Of a stretch of DNA of 64,000 nt, positions 24,200-35,260 are shown one piece after another (positions within the stretch are counted from its first letter, which is position 1; each line of letters begins with the position of its first letter). The notes beneath the pieces are model-generated. The model had not been told where the DNA came from. It made no database searches and was given only the letters and a program-made list of their open reading frames with translations. The position numbers and the translations under genes are program-made. The stretch is from Sparassis latifolia (taxonomy: Eukaryota > Basidiomycota > Agaricomycetes > Polyporales > Sparassidaceae), in assembly GCA_018466975.1 (NCBI GenBank), contig CM031562.1:124001-188000 (forward strand), given 5' to 3'.

Positions 24200-24624
24200 T
24201 CTCCAAGTCCACGACATAAATCTGCTATCCCTCAACGAGGCCGCCGCCGACGACCTCCTCCTCGTCTCTCTCCTCTGGTCTCGCGATGCGCCGCGTTTAT
24301 CTGAAACTACGCGCCATCTCCATCTCATCGCTCTACCGCGCGCACTCTTCTCTGTCAATCTGCAGACCTGCAAACAGCTCAAAGCTTCTGTACATCCATT
24401 CTCAATCGGCGATTCTCTCGGGCACAGTTTTTGCGTCATCTTAGCGTCCTCATCCGTAATCATCATTTGACTGGTGCATATCTTCTTGCTGACGTGTTAG
24501 AGAAGGCACATGAACTCAGGTCAATATACATGGAGGATATGGAGCATCTCATCTACGCCGCCCCACGTGTCGGCAATGCACTTACAGAGCTCGAGCGACT
24601 GGAGGACATCCATCTGTATGGTGT

Positions 24625-24769
24625 TGTTGAAGGTGGGCAAGCTGGCGCCCATCTCGGAGGTTGCCGGCGGAGTTTTCCTTAGTAGATTTTGTACGCTCAC
24701 GCTGGTCGTTGTACGTTGGGAGAGAATTTTATCGTCGCCGCTGCGCCGTCTGTTGCTGCTTGTGCAATA
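24625..24769 (+). repeat. 5' LTR of the deleted copia-type element
   Basis: 145 bp, about 90 percent identical to 25485-25629 by eye. The LTRs differ mostly by transitions. Confidence 0.9.
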
Positions 24770-25026
24770 GGTTATGAGCCCCGAGCTCTGACACCCTAGT
24801 GTTTGCTTCTTCCTACTGCTTACACACCCTGCTTATTCTCTTGCTGTGCATCCTCGAATCAACCGCTAGCAACGACCGGTAGTCACGCTTGCAACTGCAT
24901 TTCGGCCTACACTCTCGATTTTTGGCAGTTACCTTTGGCTTGTGCGCTCATCTACCAAGCCATCCAATCATTTTTCATTCATTCCTATTCCTATTCTATT
25001 CTACATTGGTTTCGTCAGTGGTCACC

Positions 25027-25370
25027 ATGCCAGAACATGACTCGCGCATTCCCAAGCTCGTTGAGGGCAACTACATTGAGTGGAGTGCCCTGATGAAGGT
25101 GCATCTGGTCACTGCAGATTTGTAGGAGGTTGTTGGGCCTGAGGAGGAGGAGCTGGTAGTGAGAGGACTGAAGGGAGTGGCAGCGAAGAAGAAGAAGTGT
25201 GAGCAGGTGTACTGGAAGATCTTGATGAACCTCAGTCTCCCAGAGATGGCTTTCGTGTTGGGTTCGGAAAACCCCCGAGAGGCATGGGCTGCACTTGAGG
25301 AAACTCATAGGTCAGCGTCTGTCAACACTATTCCGTCATTGCATTGCTGTTTCTTTGGAGGATGGGAAGG
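25027..25370 (+). pseudogene. Copia-type gag fragment
   Basis: MPEHDSRIPKLVEGNYIEWS, KVHLVTADL, then EVVGPEEEELVV and AWAALEETHRSASVNTIPSL are typical of the N-terminal copia gag (UBN2/DUF4219-like) in fungi. TAG at 25123 replaces a tryptophan-like position, and the frame is lost after about 25360. No zinc knuckle, protease, integrase or RT follows. Confidence 0.75.
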
Positions 25371-25484
25371 ATGAGGCTGTGATGTTGGTGAGGGTTTGGG
25401 ATGACTCAGGGGAGGTTTTGCATTTGTTTTGGTTTTTCCCTTTTCACTTTCTTACCCTCGATGGGTGCTCACCTTGTGGGAGAG

Positions 25485-25629
25485 TGTTGAAGGTGGGCAA
25501 GCTGGTGCCCATCTCAGAGGTTGCCGGTGGAGTTTTCCATAGTAGATTTTGTATGCTCACGCTGGTCGTCATACATTGGGAGAGAATTTTATCGTTGCTG
25601 CTGCGCCGTCTGTTGCTGCTTGTGCAATA
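25485..25629 (+). repeat. 3' LTR of the deleted copia-type element
   Basis: 145-bp direct repeat of 24625-24769, followed by the second GGTGT. Confidence 0.9.
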
Positions 25630-25935
25630 GGTGTCAGTAATCTTGTGCGGGAGATACTCCCCAGCTTCCGCAGCCAGGCGGGCCAAGTCACTCTCGCAGG
25701 CCCCTATAGTCCTCGGAGTCCTAAACCGTTCTTTCATTTCTCTGAGCTCACTTTGCAACGTGCGCATACTATCGATGTCGAACGGGTTGCAATTGTAGAA
25801 TCACCCTTAAGCTCATTCTCCCTCAAAGTGTTGGCGTTTGCTTCTCAGTATGCCGCCCTCTCCCTAGTACCTGGTCTCCCCTCCTGTCTCGCTCGCCATA
25901 AATATGCCGGTTTTTGTTGGTCGTGTTGGCCCTAG

Positions 25936-26685
25936 CCACATCACAGTAAGGGCAGGTGCAGATTGTAATAACGACGTAAGCACTTATGTTGAATTAGTTT
26001 AATTTGAGATCGTGGCATAAAATCTGACTCGCAGCGAGATCAATGTGATTAGTGTAAAGGAACACCAATTGATACTGGATGCCTTCCCGTAGGATTTGGA
26101 GCACTTCTAAATCACAAAGCGGACTGCGAAACACCCCACTGTGTCAGAACAGCAGGATTTGTGAAACCGTAGCGTCGCAACATGATAATGATCAAACCAA
26201 GTTCTAGAGGGTCGGAGGATGAGCCGGCAGCATGATGTAAGCAATATGCAGCACCAAATATAGGCAAAGATGGGCATTGCGAGTGGGCGGAGATCGAAAT
26301 CATCGTTTAGAGAGACGTTTAGAATCTGGAAGGGGGGTCGACCCCCCCTTCCAGATATAAGGTTTAGAAAGAGCTCACTGTGCTCTCACGGTATGCGGAG
26401 ATCAATTTGCCGATGTGCCGACCTGATTTAGAGACGAAATTTAGTTTAGAACGTTTCTAAACGGCTGCAGGAAGGCATCCACTAGTATACATCTTGCGTA
26501 CTAGATTCGGAAAACCTTGATGTACACGCAGGATTAACGCTGTGAGAAGTGATGCAACTCATTGCAAATGGGACGAGCGAACATGTCAACCATAGGAGTC
26601 GAACATACATGAGTATACATAGTCGCACGAACTGGCGCGTGATATTAACACACCTAAAAACATGTAGATGCGTACGGTCAACGTT
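25936..26685. other. No recognisable gene; short palindrome and inverted repeat
   Basis: TGGATGCCTTCC near 26078 is repeated inverted near 26468-26480, and a near-perfect palindrome lies at 26324-26356. This could be a decayed MITE, but no target duplication was found. Confidence 0.4.
26324..26356. repeat. Near-perfect palindrome ATCTGGAAGGGGGGTCGA...
   Basis: Arms ATCTGGAAGGGGGG and CCCCCCCTTCCAGAT flank a central TCGA; one arm has an extra C. Confidence 0.85.
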
Positions 26686-28189
26686 TCAAGCCATAAGCGC
26701 GTCAAAATCGCAGCCCGGCGTCCGCATCTGCTCCCTCAGAGACTCTCCCATCCTGGTCTCCATCTGTACTAACACCCGCTTCCCGGACCTGCCGGCCGCC
26801 ATAACCTTGTACCAGTAGCATGTGTACCTGTACTTGGGAAACTGCACACTGAGAGAGACATACCGAAGGGACTGCGGAAGGAGCTCTGGGAGCTTGAACG
26901 ATGCCATGCCCCCTGCTATCGCGAGCTCACAGTGTTGAGTCTGAACGCAAATTTCAAGACAGATGAATGGTAGCTGCGTCAGGATCTCAGCGGCTATATT
27001 CTGTCAGGAGCGAAGAAATAAACAGTTGCTCAGCAGTGCGAATACATATGATGGGAAATATACTTACCATGTATCTCACAAGTCGAAGGTGCGTCTGACC
27101 ACTGATCTCGTCGCACTCCAGCTCGATGCACCTTGGTTTTCACGCAGAATTGGTGAGAGTTTCTGCGAGAGACTTCAGACTAGTAGTGAATTGATAATAC
27201 TGGGTATGCAAGGAAACCACAGCAGGCATCATTGCCTCCCATTGCACCGTATCCAGCCAAGGACCAGGCATCATTTCCTTCCATTGCGTATCTGGCCAAG
27301 GATCAGGCATCAAGGAGAACTTCACGTCCAGCCAGTGGACTGGACACCAGATGCTGCAGTTCACCAAGTCTGCAAAAGTAGTCTGGTGGTAATCCAAGCT
27401 GTTCAAGTCCCAGCAGAGATGTGAGTTGGTTTGTTGGTTAGAGGGAGCTTGGAATTGGCAGTGGTCCAGGCACAGCTCGGAGATGGCGGGGAATGTGTGC
27501 ACAAAGTGCAATGGTACAGAAACCTGAGACAGGTGAAGGTGGTGCACAGAAGGCCACGTCGACGGCGACTCAGCGGCAATGATGATATTGTGCAGATGAA
27601 GAACATGCAGGCCTTTGGTGCTGGTGCTAGTGCTGGTGAGAGTGCGAGGCATTGAAAACACATGGGATGGTCCGGATAACAGCTTAGTATTGTAGCAATT
27701 GACAGCGAGCATTCATAGCGTGCTTCGCAGTCTCCCGACTGTTGTACTGAGATGGTCCAGTGAGTCAACGTGGCTCAGGGTCAGACATTTCAAATTGGGG
27801 AGCGCGGCAAGTGCATCCGCAACCTTGGAATCTCTAAGAAATCGGGAATCACAGAGGGTGAAGCTGAGGAGGTTGCCATTCTGCAGAGACTCGAGCAAGG
27901 ATGCCAGTGCCGGAGAAAGATCCTGAATGGGCTCGACACACAGGTCGGTCCGGACAGAAAACTGTAGTTCGCGCACATAATTCCAATATTTCGAATGACT
28001 CGGATGAACATAAGCGCTGAATACTGGCAGCTTTTGTGGCATGATGGTTACAGATGTCAATGCACCTCTCACCGAAATGTCGTTGAGCGCTTTTGTTGTG
28101 GCCGAAAGCCTTAGAGCATCAGGAGTGTCGAGATGGGAAAGAATCTCAGACAAGATATCGGGAATCAGTGATTGAAAGTTCATGCACAT
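26686..28189 (-). pseudogene. F-box/LRR-like gene C with two in-frame TGA stops
   Basis: Exons 27068-28189 and 26686-27000 are joined by a 67-nt intron (GTAAGT...GACAG) and read 478 codons. The F-box-like part is SLIPDILSEILSHLDTPDAL RLSATTK. Leucine-rich repeats follow, and the conserved C-terminus reads GESLREQMRTPGCDFDAL. Two TGA codons interrupt it: one at 27713-27715 between STL and MLAV, and one at 27140-27142 between TNSA and KPRC. Both fit CGA arginine codons changed by one C-to-T. Everything else, including splice sites, is intact, so loss of function is recent, or readthrough is possible. Confidence 0.8.
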
Positions 28190-28289
28190 GGGGAGGTTCG
28201 ATGGTAGGATGATGACTGGCAGGAAGACAGAAGAAGACAGACATGCTTTTTGTAAACAATGCTCCGTGAGAACATGTGCCCACGCCACC

Positions 28290-30553
28290 GTCGCGCCACC
28301 ACCACGCCGCTTGCAAGCGTCGAAGAGATGAGTCTCGTATCAACGCTGCGAACACGAAAAGAGATAACTTCATCGCATTCACTGATGCACTGGCTTCCCA
28401 AAGTATAGACGATCATACCTTTGAAAAAGTGCGCCGTCGGGAAGACTGGCCATCAACTGGCCGTGGTGACGAACAACAACCGATGATAAGAAACGCGAGA
28501 AGCAGAGGGGCTCGGACACCAGAAATCACACGTCTGCATGACGGGAAGAGAGCACCAGCGATCTATGGAGGAATGCGCGCCGGACATGTATACGCTAACA
28601 GAGTCATCGGACAAATGAAAACGTAAGGCAGATGAGTGAGGATACCGCAGAATCTCATCAGATAATCAAGATGAGAGGATTATATGACGATGACTTTATC
28701 CATGTCGAAAGCGGGGAGAAACAAGGCAGTACGAGAGGTCCGAGGTCCATTCCGAGACGTCTCTCCCGACGTGTCCATGGGCATTTCTTGGCATGGCGAC
28801 GTGAAGAACTCAAGTGCTTCTTTTTCGACCTCGAAAGAAAGACATGCCTGGAACAATGCGGACGATGTCAGCTTCTAATGCTAGCATGACGAAAAACTGA
28901 TGGACATACAGAGAGCGAGAAAGTCGGAGAACACAGACAATAAAATTTGAGCTCCCCACATAAAGAAGCGAACGTCAGTGCTTTGCGCACGAGCCAAGTT
29001 CCCGTGTTGATGATGCGCCGGGGTATAGACGAAGAGAACCTCACGGCACATTTCACTCGGCAGCAGAAAGCTTTTGGGCCAGTAGACATGCAGTGGCCGA
29101 CATCACTCACCCCAGTTGGATTTGAGTATCGGGATCAACTTGCGTTTCCCATAGAGCAAGTGGGGCACTCTGTGCTGTCTGTTGCTTAGGATCATGCTCC
29201 ATCTGGAGGTCCGCTGCATAGATAACCGGGTGTGGAATGAAACGCGTGGAAGCGCAGAAAATTCAGACATGATCGCAGACGACAATCGAGACGGTAGAAG
29301 TGTGATAGTGAAGTTAGAAATGCGACAACGGGAAGCGGCCAAGGACACCTTATGCAACGAAACTAGAAGGTCGATCCAGGCAGTACTGTGCCCGTAGCTT
29401 TCGTAGGGAACGAACGGTTCTCAGACACATGAAGAGGAACATCAGACCATAAGAAGTCGAGAGGCTGGTCTGAGCTGCAACTGCCTCTATGGCTGAGTGT
29501 CGAAGTTGAAGTCCTCTAAAAATATTAAGCGAGATCCACTGTCAGCATTGCGAGCCTACCTCAACTGTACGGTTTGAATAAAAAGATACTCGCCGCAATT
29601 GACCATTAGGAACTGTTGTTTCGGCGTACAAGATGAATGATGTGGTTGAGTCGATGTGAAAGCACATGAATGGACAGGCAGAGGAATGATCGTCTTTTGG
29701 ATTTGAAGAAAGTGGCGTGTAGAATACCGACTGCATATACCCCAATCAAAGGGCGAGAACGAGAAGTAGGCACGAAGGTTGGGACCAGCACTGAGATGTG
29801 CGCTGCAGCTGAGCACTCACTTTCCTGAGAGTAGCTATGAGAAATGCCATTGCTCGCCTACTCACCAGAGCAAGTCGTACCGACAATGCAGACGAGATCC
29901 TTCTGATGGAACCAACTATCCAATGACTACCCACGGAGCTTCCCGATGTCCATGCTGAAAACGCGCCATAGGAAACGTGCCAACGCCGAAGCCTGCAGAA
30001 CAGGAGGAGCGACGCGCATCTAACTGACGCTGTAACCAGTGTACGCCAGATTGAAGAGTGGGACGACAGCACCCGCTGCGCACGACTTCTATGGCAATTT
30101 CATTCTGAATGGGTTGGCGAGGGTTAGAAAGTGAACGAATGGGAGATGGACTAAGCAGTGGGCAACTCTGAGGTTTTCACGCGACGAATGCACAGAGTAC
30201 GAGAGAATCCACGAAGGACTACCCTTGTTGCTTGTCATTGTCATTAAGATCAGGGACAACCACACGTATCAACTCGACTGTGAATAAGGACACGAACCTG
30301 GTATAGCAGCAGCCTCACTCGACAAGAACACAGCACCTCCGGATTCTAATAATCGCGACTTTCCGCCCACAGGTGCAGAGCAAAGGGAGGGCGGGCCAAC
30401 TACATGGGAAAAAACGTAATGACCGAAGAACATTGCGGAGCGATCCAAAATTTTGAAGAAATATTGTCAGACTACAGGAGTGTTCATCTGAGCAAGAGGA
30501 CAGCAATTGTTTCAAAGAGGAGAACCGATACCTACTAGCAGCAGAGAGACCGC
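28290..30553. other. No recognisable gene
   Basis: Frames up to 116 codons (for example 28276-28626 plus) lack motifs and splice support. No repeat was detected. Confidence 0.4.
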
Positions 30554-32179
30554 GATGGTGGCATCAACCCTGACCCTGTTTTCAGTCCCCTGCCGCTTCT
30601 GCCGAGTCACTGTATTCGCGAATCCAATCGCGCTACCACCTGTCTCAACCGTGACGGTATCGATATTGATGGATGATGCATCGCTCATGTAAGTATTGGT
30701 TGTTTTCACGTCATCTGTTTAAACTGGTGAACGGTACGGTTCGTTCATCTTGCATGTCACTCTGCTCGTGACTATCCACGTAGCTTCAAGACTCAAGCCT
30801 GCTCATACGATCGCAAGGTTCAGGCCTACTACAGGATATCCAACTCCTGCATTATACTCGGTGAGCCACTCCCTCCCAACCCATATAGTGGGCCTGAGGA
30901 GGCCGCCTACAACACCTGTCGCCACCTGGAAAGTCTCCTTGACTGGAGTGAAGTATCTGATCAGGCTCGCACGAGCAAGAGAATACCACAATTGTGCGGA
31001 CGTCTCCTGGGATACATGATGCTAGAGGCAGCCACTCTGGAGGGTCACCTCAATGTGACGAGGGAAATCCAGACGTGTGTGTTAGCGTCCGATACATAGG
31101 TCCATCTGCCAGGCCTCGCACAGTTTTACGAGGAGCACTTCATTCGTGTTTGTAAGTTACTCGGGCTAAAATTGACGACAATATTTAATCCTAATGTGCT
31201 GATAATTCTTTGGATTTGCCGTCAAGTCAGCGAAGGGTGCCACACCTATGGTGTCAATGCATCCTTCCCGACCATTGTTCAACCTGACTGCAGAGGAAAT
31301 GAAATTGCTGCTCGAGGAGGCTCTTCAGGATCACAGAGCTGAAAAATTGCTCGTGAGTTATCGTCTTGCATGGGCTGGGTACTTTCTATCTGACTTGGAT
31401 ACTCTATCTTACTGGTAAGTGTCTTGTTCGCGATAACTATCGATGCGTCGTTACAGAAAAATACGATGCTTCCACGTATGAAAGCAAATTCGTGGAGGAT
31501 GCAACGTTCGTACCTCTATCCCCTATCACATGCACAGAGCTCGCGCATATAATCGCTGAATCGATGAATGCAAATATCGGAGGTGGTGATCGGAAGGTGT
31601 GGTTTTACTATGACGTACTTCTCTATCCTCATCTAATAGAACTGTTCAGCTCAGCGAAATTATGCTGCCTCTGCGTGGGCAGTTTTGGATCATTTTGGCA
31701 AGGTCAATGTCGTTGATGACGAGTTGAATGAAGTTGAATGGGCCAGGAATCGATCGCCTTCAAAATGTGATGACTATGTGTATGGATGCTGATAGATTCT
31801 TTGACATCCTCAGAATGGGTTTCGAAGAAATTGTGCGTCCCAATTTACATTTTGGTCGCCAAGTTAAACAGACAATATTGACCTTTGGGGCACTAACTGC
31901 TACCGCCTGTGGGCAATAAACGCTCCCTTTTTGATTGCACTCGGCGTCAACGTCAAGAATCCTGTAGTTCAGCTCACGATCACCGATACTAGCCTTCCAT
32001 TGCCTGATTTGCGTCTTCTTTGCCTCCACGCGACATACACCAAGGTAGCTCATCTTTCTGGGGCGGGAAAATATATAGATGCAATTCTCAAAGACATGAA
32101 AGAGCTGAGAGTATTGTCCTCTGATGGTGGCTCTGCTCATGTGTTGCAAGATGCGCTACTTCACAGTAGCTTTAGATGA
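30554..32179 (+). pseudogene. HNH endonuclease-domain protein, decayed
   Basis: Exons can be followed from ATG 30554 with a GTAAGT donor near 30690. The middle exon reads GRLLGYMMLEAATLEGHLNV...LAQFYEEHFIRV with a TAG near 31100. Then NLTAEEMKLLLEEALQDH leads by an intron (GTGAGT...GGTAAG) to CLVRDNYRCVVTEKYD, PITCTELAHIIAES, YAASAWAVLDHFGKVNVVDE, and after a break GIDRLQNVMT. The C-terminus is SLPLPDLRLLCLHATYTKVA...GGSAHVLQDAL. Cys, His and Asn positions match the HNH domain of the large basidiomycete family of that name. A 10-bp tandem duplication (TTGAATGAAG) near 31715-31740 shifts the frame in the HNH core. Function in this family is unknown. The combination of stop, frameshift and one misphased exon marks a pseudogene. 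Confidence 0.78.
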
Positions 32180-32517
32180 AGTCACGTAAGTGCGATATTC
32201 GTGCTAAAATCTCCAGGCGTTTTTTGATGAGTGGTATACGTCAAGCTGCATCAGCGGCTGCCGCAGTAAGAGGCTGATTCACTCACTAAACAGCTGGTTC
32301 GAGTGCCAGTCCTAGTTGTGCACCCGAAGTAGGCAAGTCTTCAAGAACATGCGGTGGAACCCCCTCCCCCTCTCTCTCTGATTGGGAGATTGGGAGTCGT
32401 CATCGACCCATATAAATTTTAAGACTAACATCTTCCATAAGTCTTAGCTGGTTGAACCTCGAGATATGCATCATAAGTACTCTTCTACTGAGCGGGACAC
32501 AAAGTCTACTGACAAAA

Positions 32518-33655
32518 TCACAAACGCGTCACGGACCACACCATTCCCGTGAGGGCACTACCCTCTCTCTTCAAGAGAGCGCTATCCACCTGATACAGGC
32601 TGGCTTCCACCTTCACCTTTCCCTTTTCGAACACCGTCCCATCCCACAATTCGGTCCAACTTTCCGGGGAATGACGAAACATGTGGCTGCGGATGGGTTT
32701 CACGCCGGGGACATCCACTCTGGGGCCCTTCTCAGCACAACCGCCTTGCACCCCAAAGATCACGGATCCCGGCTCGGGTGAGAGCAGCCCGGCCACCGAT
32801 CGCGCAAGCTGTAGCTGCTGTTCCTCGTCAAACAGGTGAAAGAACGATGATGCATGGATTGCAGATACGTGTCCAAGGAGGGGCGTCAGTGTCGTGAGTG
32901 AACGCAAGTCAGGTCTCGGGGTCTCGGGAGGTGCGTAGAATGGCGGCACTGGTTTCAAGAAATCGGCATTGAATGCATCTCCTGGAAGGAACGGCACCGG
33001 AAAAGTTTCTGCAGTGGAAGTGAAGAGCTGGTGACCCAGTCGCCAGAAATCTGAAAGTGTGAGGCTTGTTGTAGTCAAGCTTCGGTTGATGCAACACTAA
33101 ACGCACCAGCTTCGAGGTCGGACGCGATGGCATTCTCGATCGGGTAGCCGTCGACGATGGCTTTCCTAACGTCATTTCCGACTAATATACTACACGTCAG
33201 TATCGCGATTATCGCAGACTTTTGAAACAACACTTACAGCAGCAGCCTATATCGAGGAATATTGCACCCTTTCGCTCCTTACCGAGCTTCAAGAGCTGGC
33301 CATAAGCAGGCAGATGCGACACCTTGAGCCTATGTAGGTAAGCTGGTTATTCTTTCGAGCGTCGAAAAGTCAAGCTGCTAACACACTTGGTGAACGCGAA
33401 GCGTCGGATACAAGGGTAAGGATGGACCTGCCACGGCAATAATGAGCACAGATTGTTACTCCGTGGAAGAGGCCACACATCATATGCATCAGCTTGGATC
33501 TTCGAGATGTGTGCTTTCAGCGCAGCCTCATCCTGGATACCTGTCTGCGACTGGAAGAACGCGAGTTCCTGACGGTCGAGGTCGTAGAAGCTATCATCTA
33601 GGGGAGTATTCTCGAGTACATTCGAGATGGTGTTATCAGCTTTTCCTTGAGCCAT
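32518..33655 (-). CDS. SAM-dependent methyltransferase of the fungal secondary-metabolism type (intact)
   Basis: Five exons (33479-33655, 33387-33427, 33238-33329, 33107-33181, 32518-33050) give 305 aa with all phases consistent. The start MAQGKADNTISN precedes YDLDRQELAFFQSQTGIQDE and YPCIRRFAFTK. Motif I of the SAM site is near residues 97-108 (AIFLDIGCC then GNDVRKA), split by an intron. VPFLPGDAFNADFL, SAIHASSFFHLFDE and HMFRHSPESWTELWDG follow, ending MVWSVTRL. This order is typical of small fungal methyltransferases related to those in terpenoid and meroterpenoid clusters. No other biosynthetic gene is adjacent, so the substrate is unknown. A hAT-like MITE lies 205 bp upstream of the ATG. 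Confidence 0.88.
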
Positions 33656-33859
33656 GCCGACTTAGTTGTATGATGCAATAGAGCGAATCCATGGCAAGAG
33701 TAGCGGTGATGAGCTGCTCTGCGCTTCAGGTACTTATACAAGATCGACTAACAATCGAGGCCACGCACCCATGACAGAACAGGCCAATTGGAGGGCACCC
33801 ATCCTCGGCCAGCGGCAACCATGCGCAGTTGGTAACGGCATCGAATTATGCATCCATAC

Positions 33860-34271
33860 AGGACCCCCGACAATTGGGGAAGGTCCCTGAGCCAGTTACA
33901 GACAAATTTTGAACTTTCGAGAGCCTCATGCCTGGTATTTCACGGACAAATCAGGGGGTTGACCGCCGGATAGCCTGAGCCATTTCGCGGACATCGGGGA
34001 GGCAGCGGCCTGATTCGGGGCCGGACAAACACTTGTGGAAGGCCGGCGAGGGAGAGCGGGCGGAGGCGGCGGAGGCGGCGTAGCCGCCGTCTCAGAAGCG
34101 CCCAAAATTACCTTTTTAGGGTTAGAATTTGAAGAGAAACGCGGACCGCGGAGGCAAAAAATGTGGTGAGGCCTAATTTTTCACGGACATTTTGGGCCCG
34201 AAACGGCCTTTTCCCAATGGACATTTTTGCCCTCTCCAGATCAGGCCTATTCACCAATTGTCGGGGGTCCT
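33860..34271. mobile_element. 412-bp hAT-like MITE
   Basis: 18-bp perfect TIRs start AGGACCCCCGACAATTGG. The flanking 8-bp direct repeat ATCCATAC lies at 33852-33859 and 34272-34279. It has no coding capacity. CCTGAT/TCCGGA-like subterminal motifs are shared with the 57,099 element. An 8-bp target duplication is typical of hAT and related superfamilies. Confidence 0.93.
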
Positions 34272-34279
34272 ATCCATAC

Positions 34280-35257
34280 GGCAAGAGACGTGCCAAGTGG
34301 CGCGATGGAGATGAGATCTCTATGTGGAGATTTGCATTTTCCTGATGCGGGGTCCTAGTACGTCACATGGTACTTGGTACACAAAAGGTGCTCTTGAATT
34401 CTATATAGAGGAACGACTCTTTCTTCCTATATACTAGAGGCTGGTTAATGAGCCTACTCTTGAATCATCCAAGGCAGATCGCCATATGATTCCTTCCGCG
34501 GTGTAGTTTTGAGAGGGCCTGGTGACCTACAACGAACGGGAAGCATCTCCTGCGCCTATTATTGCTAATGGGCTTAAAGGGACTCCATCGCCATGTTGAC
34601 TAGCTTTCAGACATTTGAATTCATGCAAGGACGCACTAGCGTTCAGGCTGGCATCGTTCTTGATCTCAGAGATCGGCAGACTGGTGTTCCACTGTGGTCG
34701 CTGCTGTGCTCGGTGTCCATGCGCAAGGTGCGAGAAGGCGAGGAAGATGGGAGAGTACATGATACGGTATGTCTATGAAGGATATCATCGGTGTGCTGCA
34801 TTCATGATAGTTGCAATATGTCATTCTGATGTGTCTATATTGACAGTCGCATGTGAAAACCACCAGGTGTGTCTCTTGTTTCACGGCGTGCTCACTGTGG
34901 CTCTGACGCTACCATAGGTTGCACAAATGAGGCGCATCATCACATCTCCTGCGCCGCTCGAGTCGACGTCGTTAGTGTTTGCTTATAGGCTTGACCTATC
35001 CTTCACTTGTGTCGTGCCCTCAAGCAACTTTGACGTGCTGAGCGAGAACTTCAACAAGGCACAGCTCGTCTTCGCCGTCGGCAGTTTATCATTGGCCATT
35101 GTCATCGCGAAACCGATGGCCAGCGGAAAGCGGCTGCGGGAGAGGTGGTATGACTAGCATGTGTATTTCTTGTTGGGTCCCTGGGTGCAAGTATTTGACC
35201 GTGTGGGGGACAGTCGCGCCAAGATGCTTACATGCCGCACAATTGGCTGAGAAATTG
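34280..35257 (+). other. Unrecognised region with a possible spliced frame
   Basis: Plus frame 34593-34778 (EFMQGRTSVQAGIVLDLRDR...) ends at a GTATGT donor-like site, and 34927-35157 reads on after a possible acceptor with a hydrophobic FAVGSLSLAIVIAK segment. I know no family for it and cannot confirm that it is a gene. Confidence 0.3.
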
Positions 35258-35260
35258 CTT

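Larger units (their letters stand above)
24625..25629 (+). mobile_element. Deleted copia-type LTR retrotransposon (1,005 bp)
   Basis: 145-bp direct repeats lie at 24625-24769 and 25485-25629, starting TGTTGAAGGTGGGC and ending GTGCAATA. The 5-bp target duplication GGTGT is at 24620-24624 and 25630-25634. A primer-binding-like GGTTATGAGCCCCGAGC follows the left LTR and a purine run (GTGGGAGAG) precedes the right one. The internal part holds only a gag fragment. The pol region is missing, so it is a non-autonomous internal-deletion copy. Confidence 0.9.
24200..25935 (+). pseudogene. F-box/LRR-like pseudogene B, split by a deleted retrotransposon
   Basis: LLSLNEAAADDLLLVSLL...LSETTRHLHLIALPRAL aligns with the F-box of the intact gene at 41186. 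A frameshift near 24430 leads into LLADVLEKAHELRSIYMEDM and ALTELERLEDIHLYG. At 24624 a 1,005-bp element interrupts the frame. After the second target duplication it resumes with NLVREILPSFRSQAGQ and ends at 25935. Frameshifts plus the insertion make it dead. It belongs to the same subfamily as 41186-42538. Confidence 0.8.

Noticed and set aside
24510..24770. Plus-strand frame ending LRRLLLLVQ, repeated at 25295-25630
   Set aside because: Both copies are translations of the 145-bp LTRs, not a leucine-rich gene.
29542..30072. Overlapping minus-strand frames as a gene
   Set aside because: No motif, no consistent splice sites, and alternative frames are equally open.
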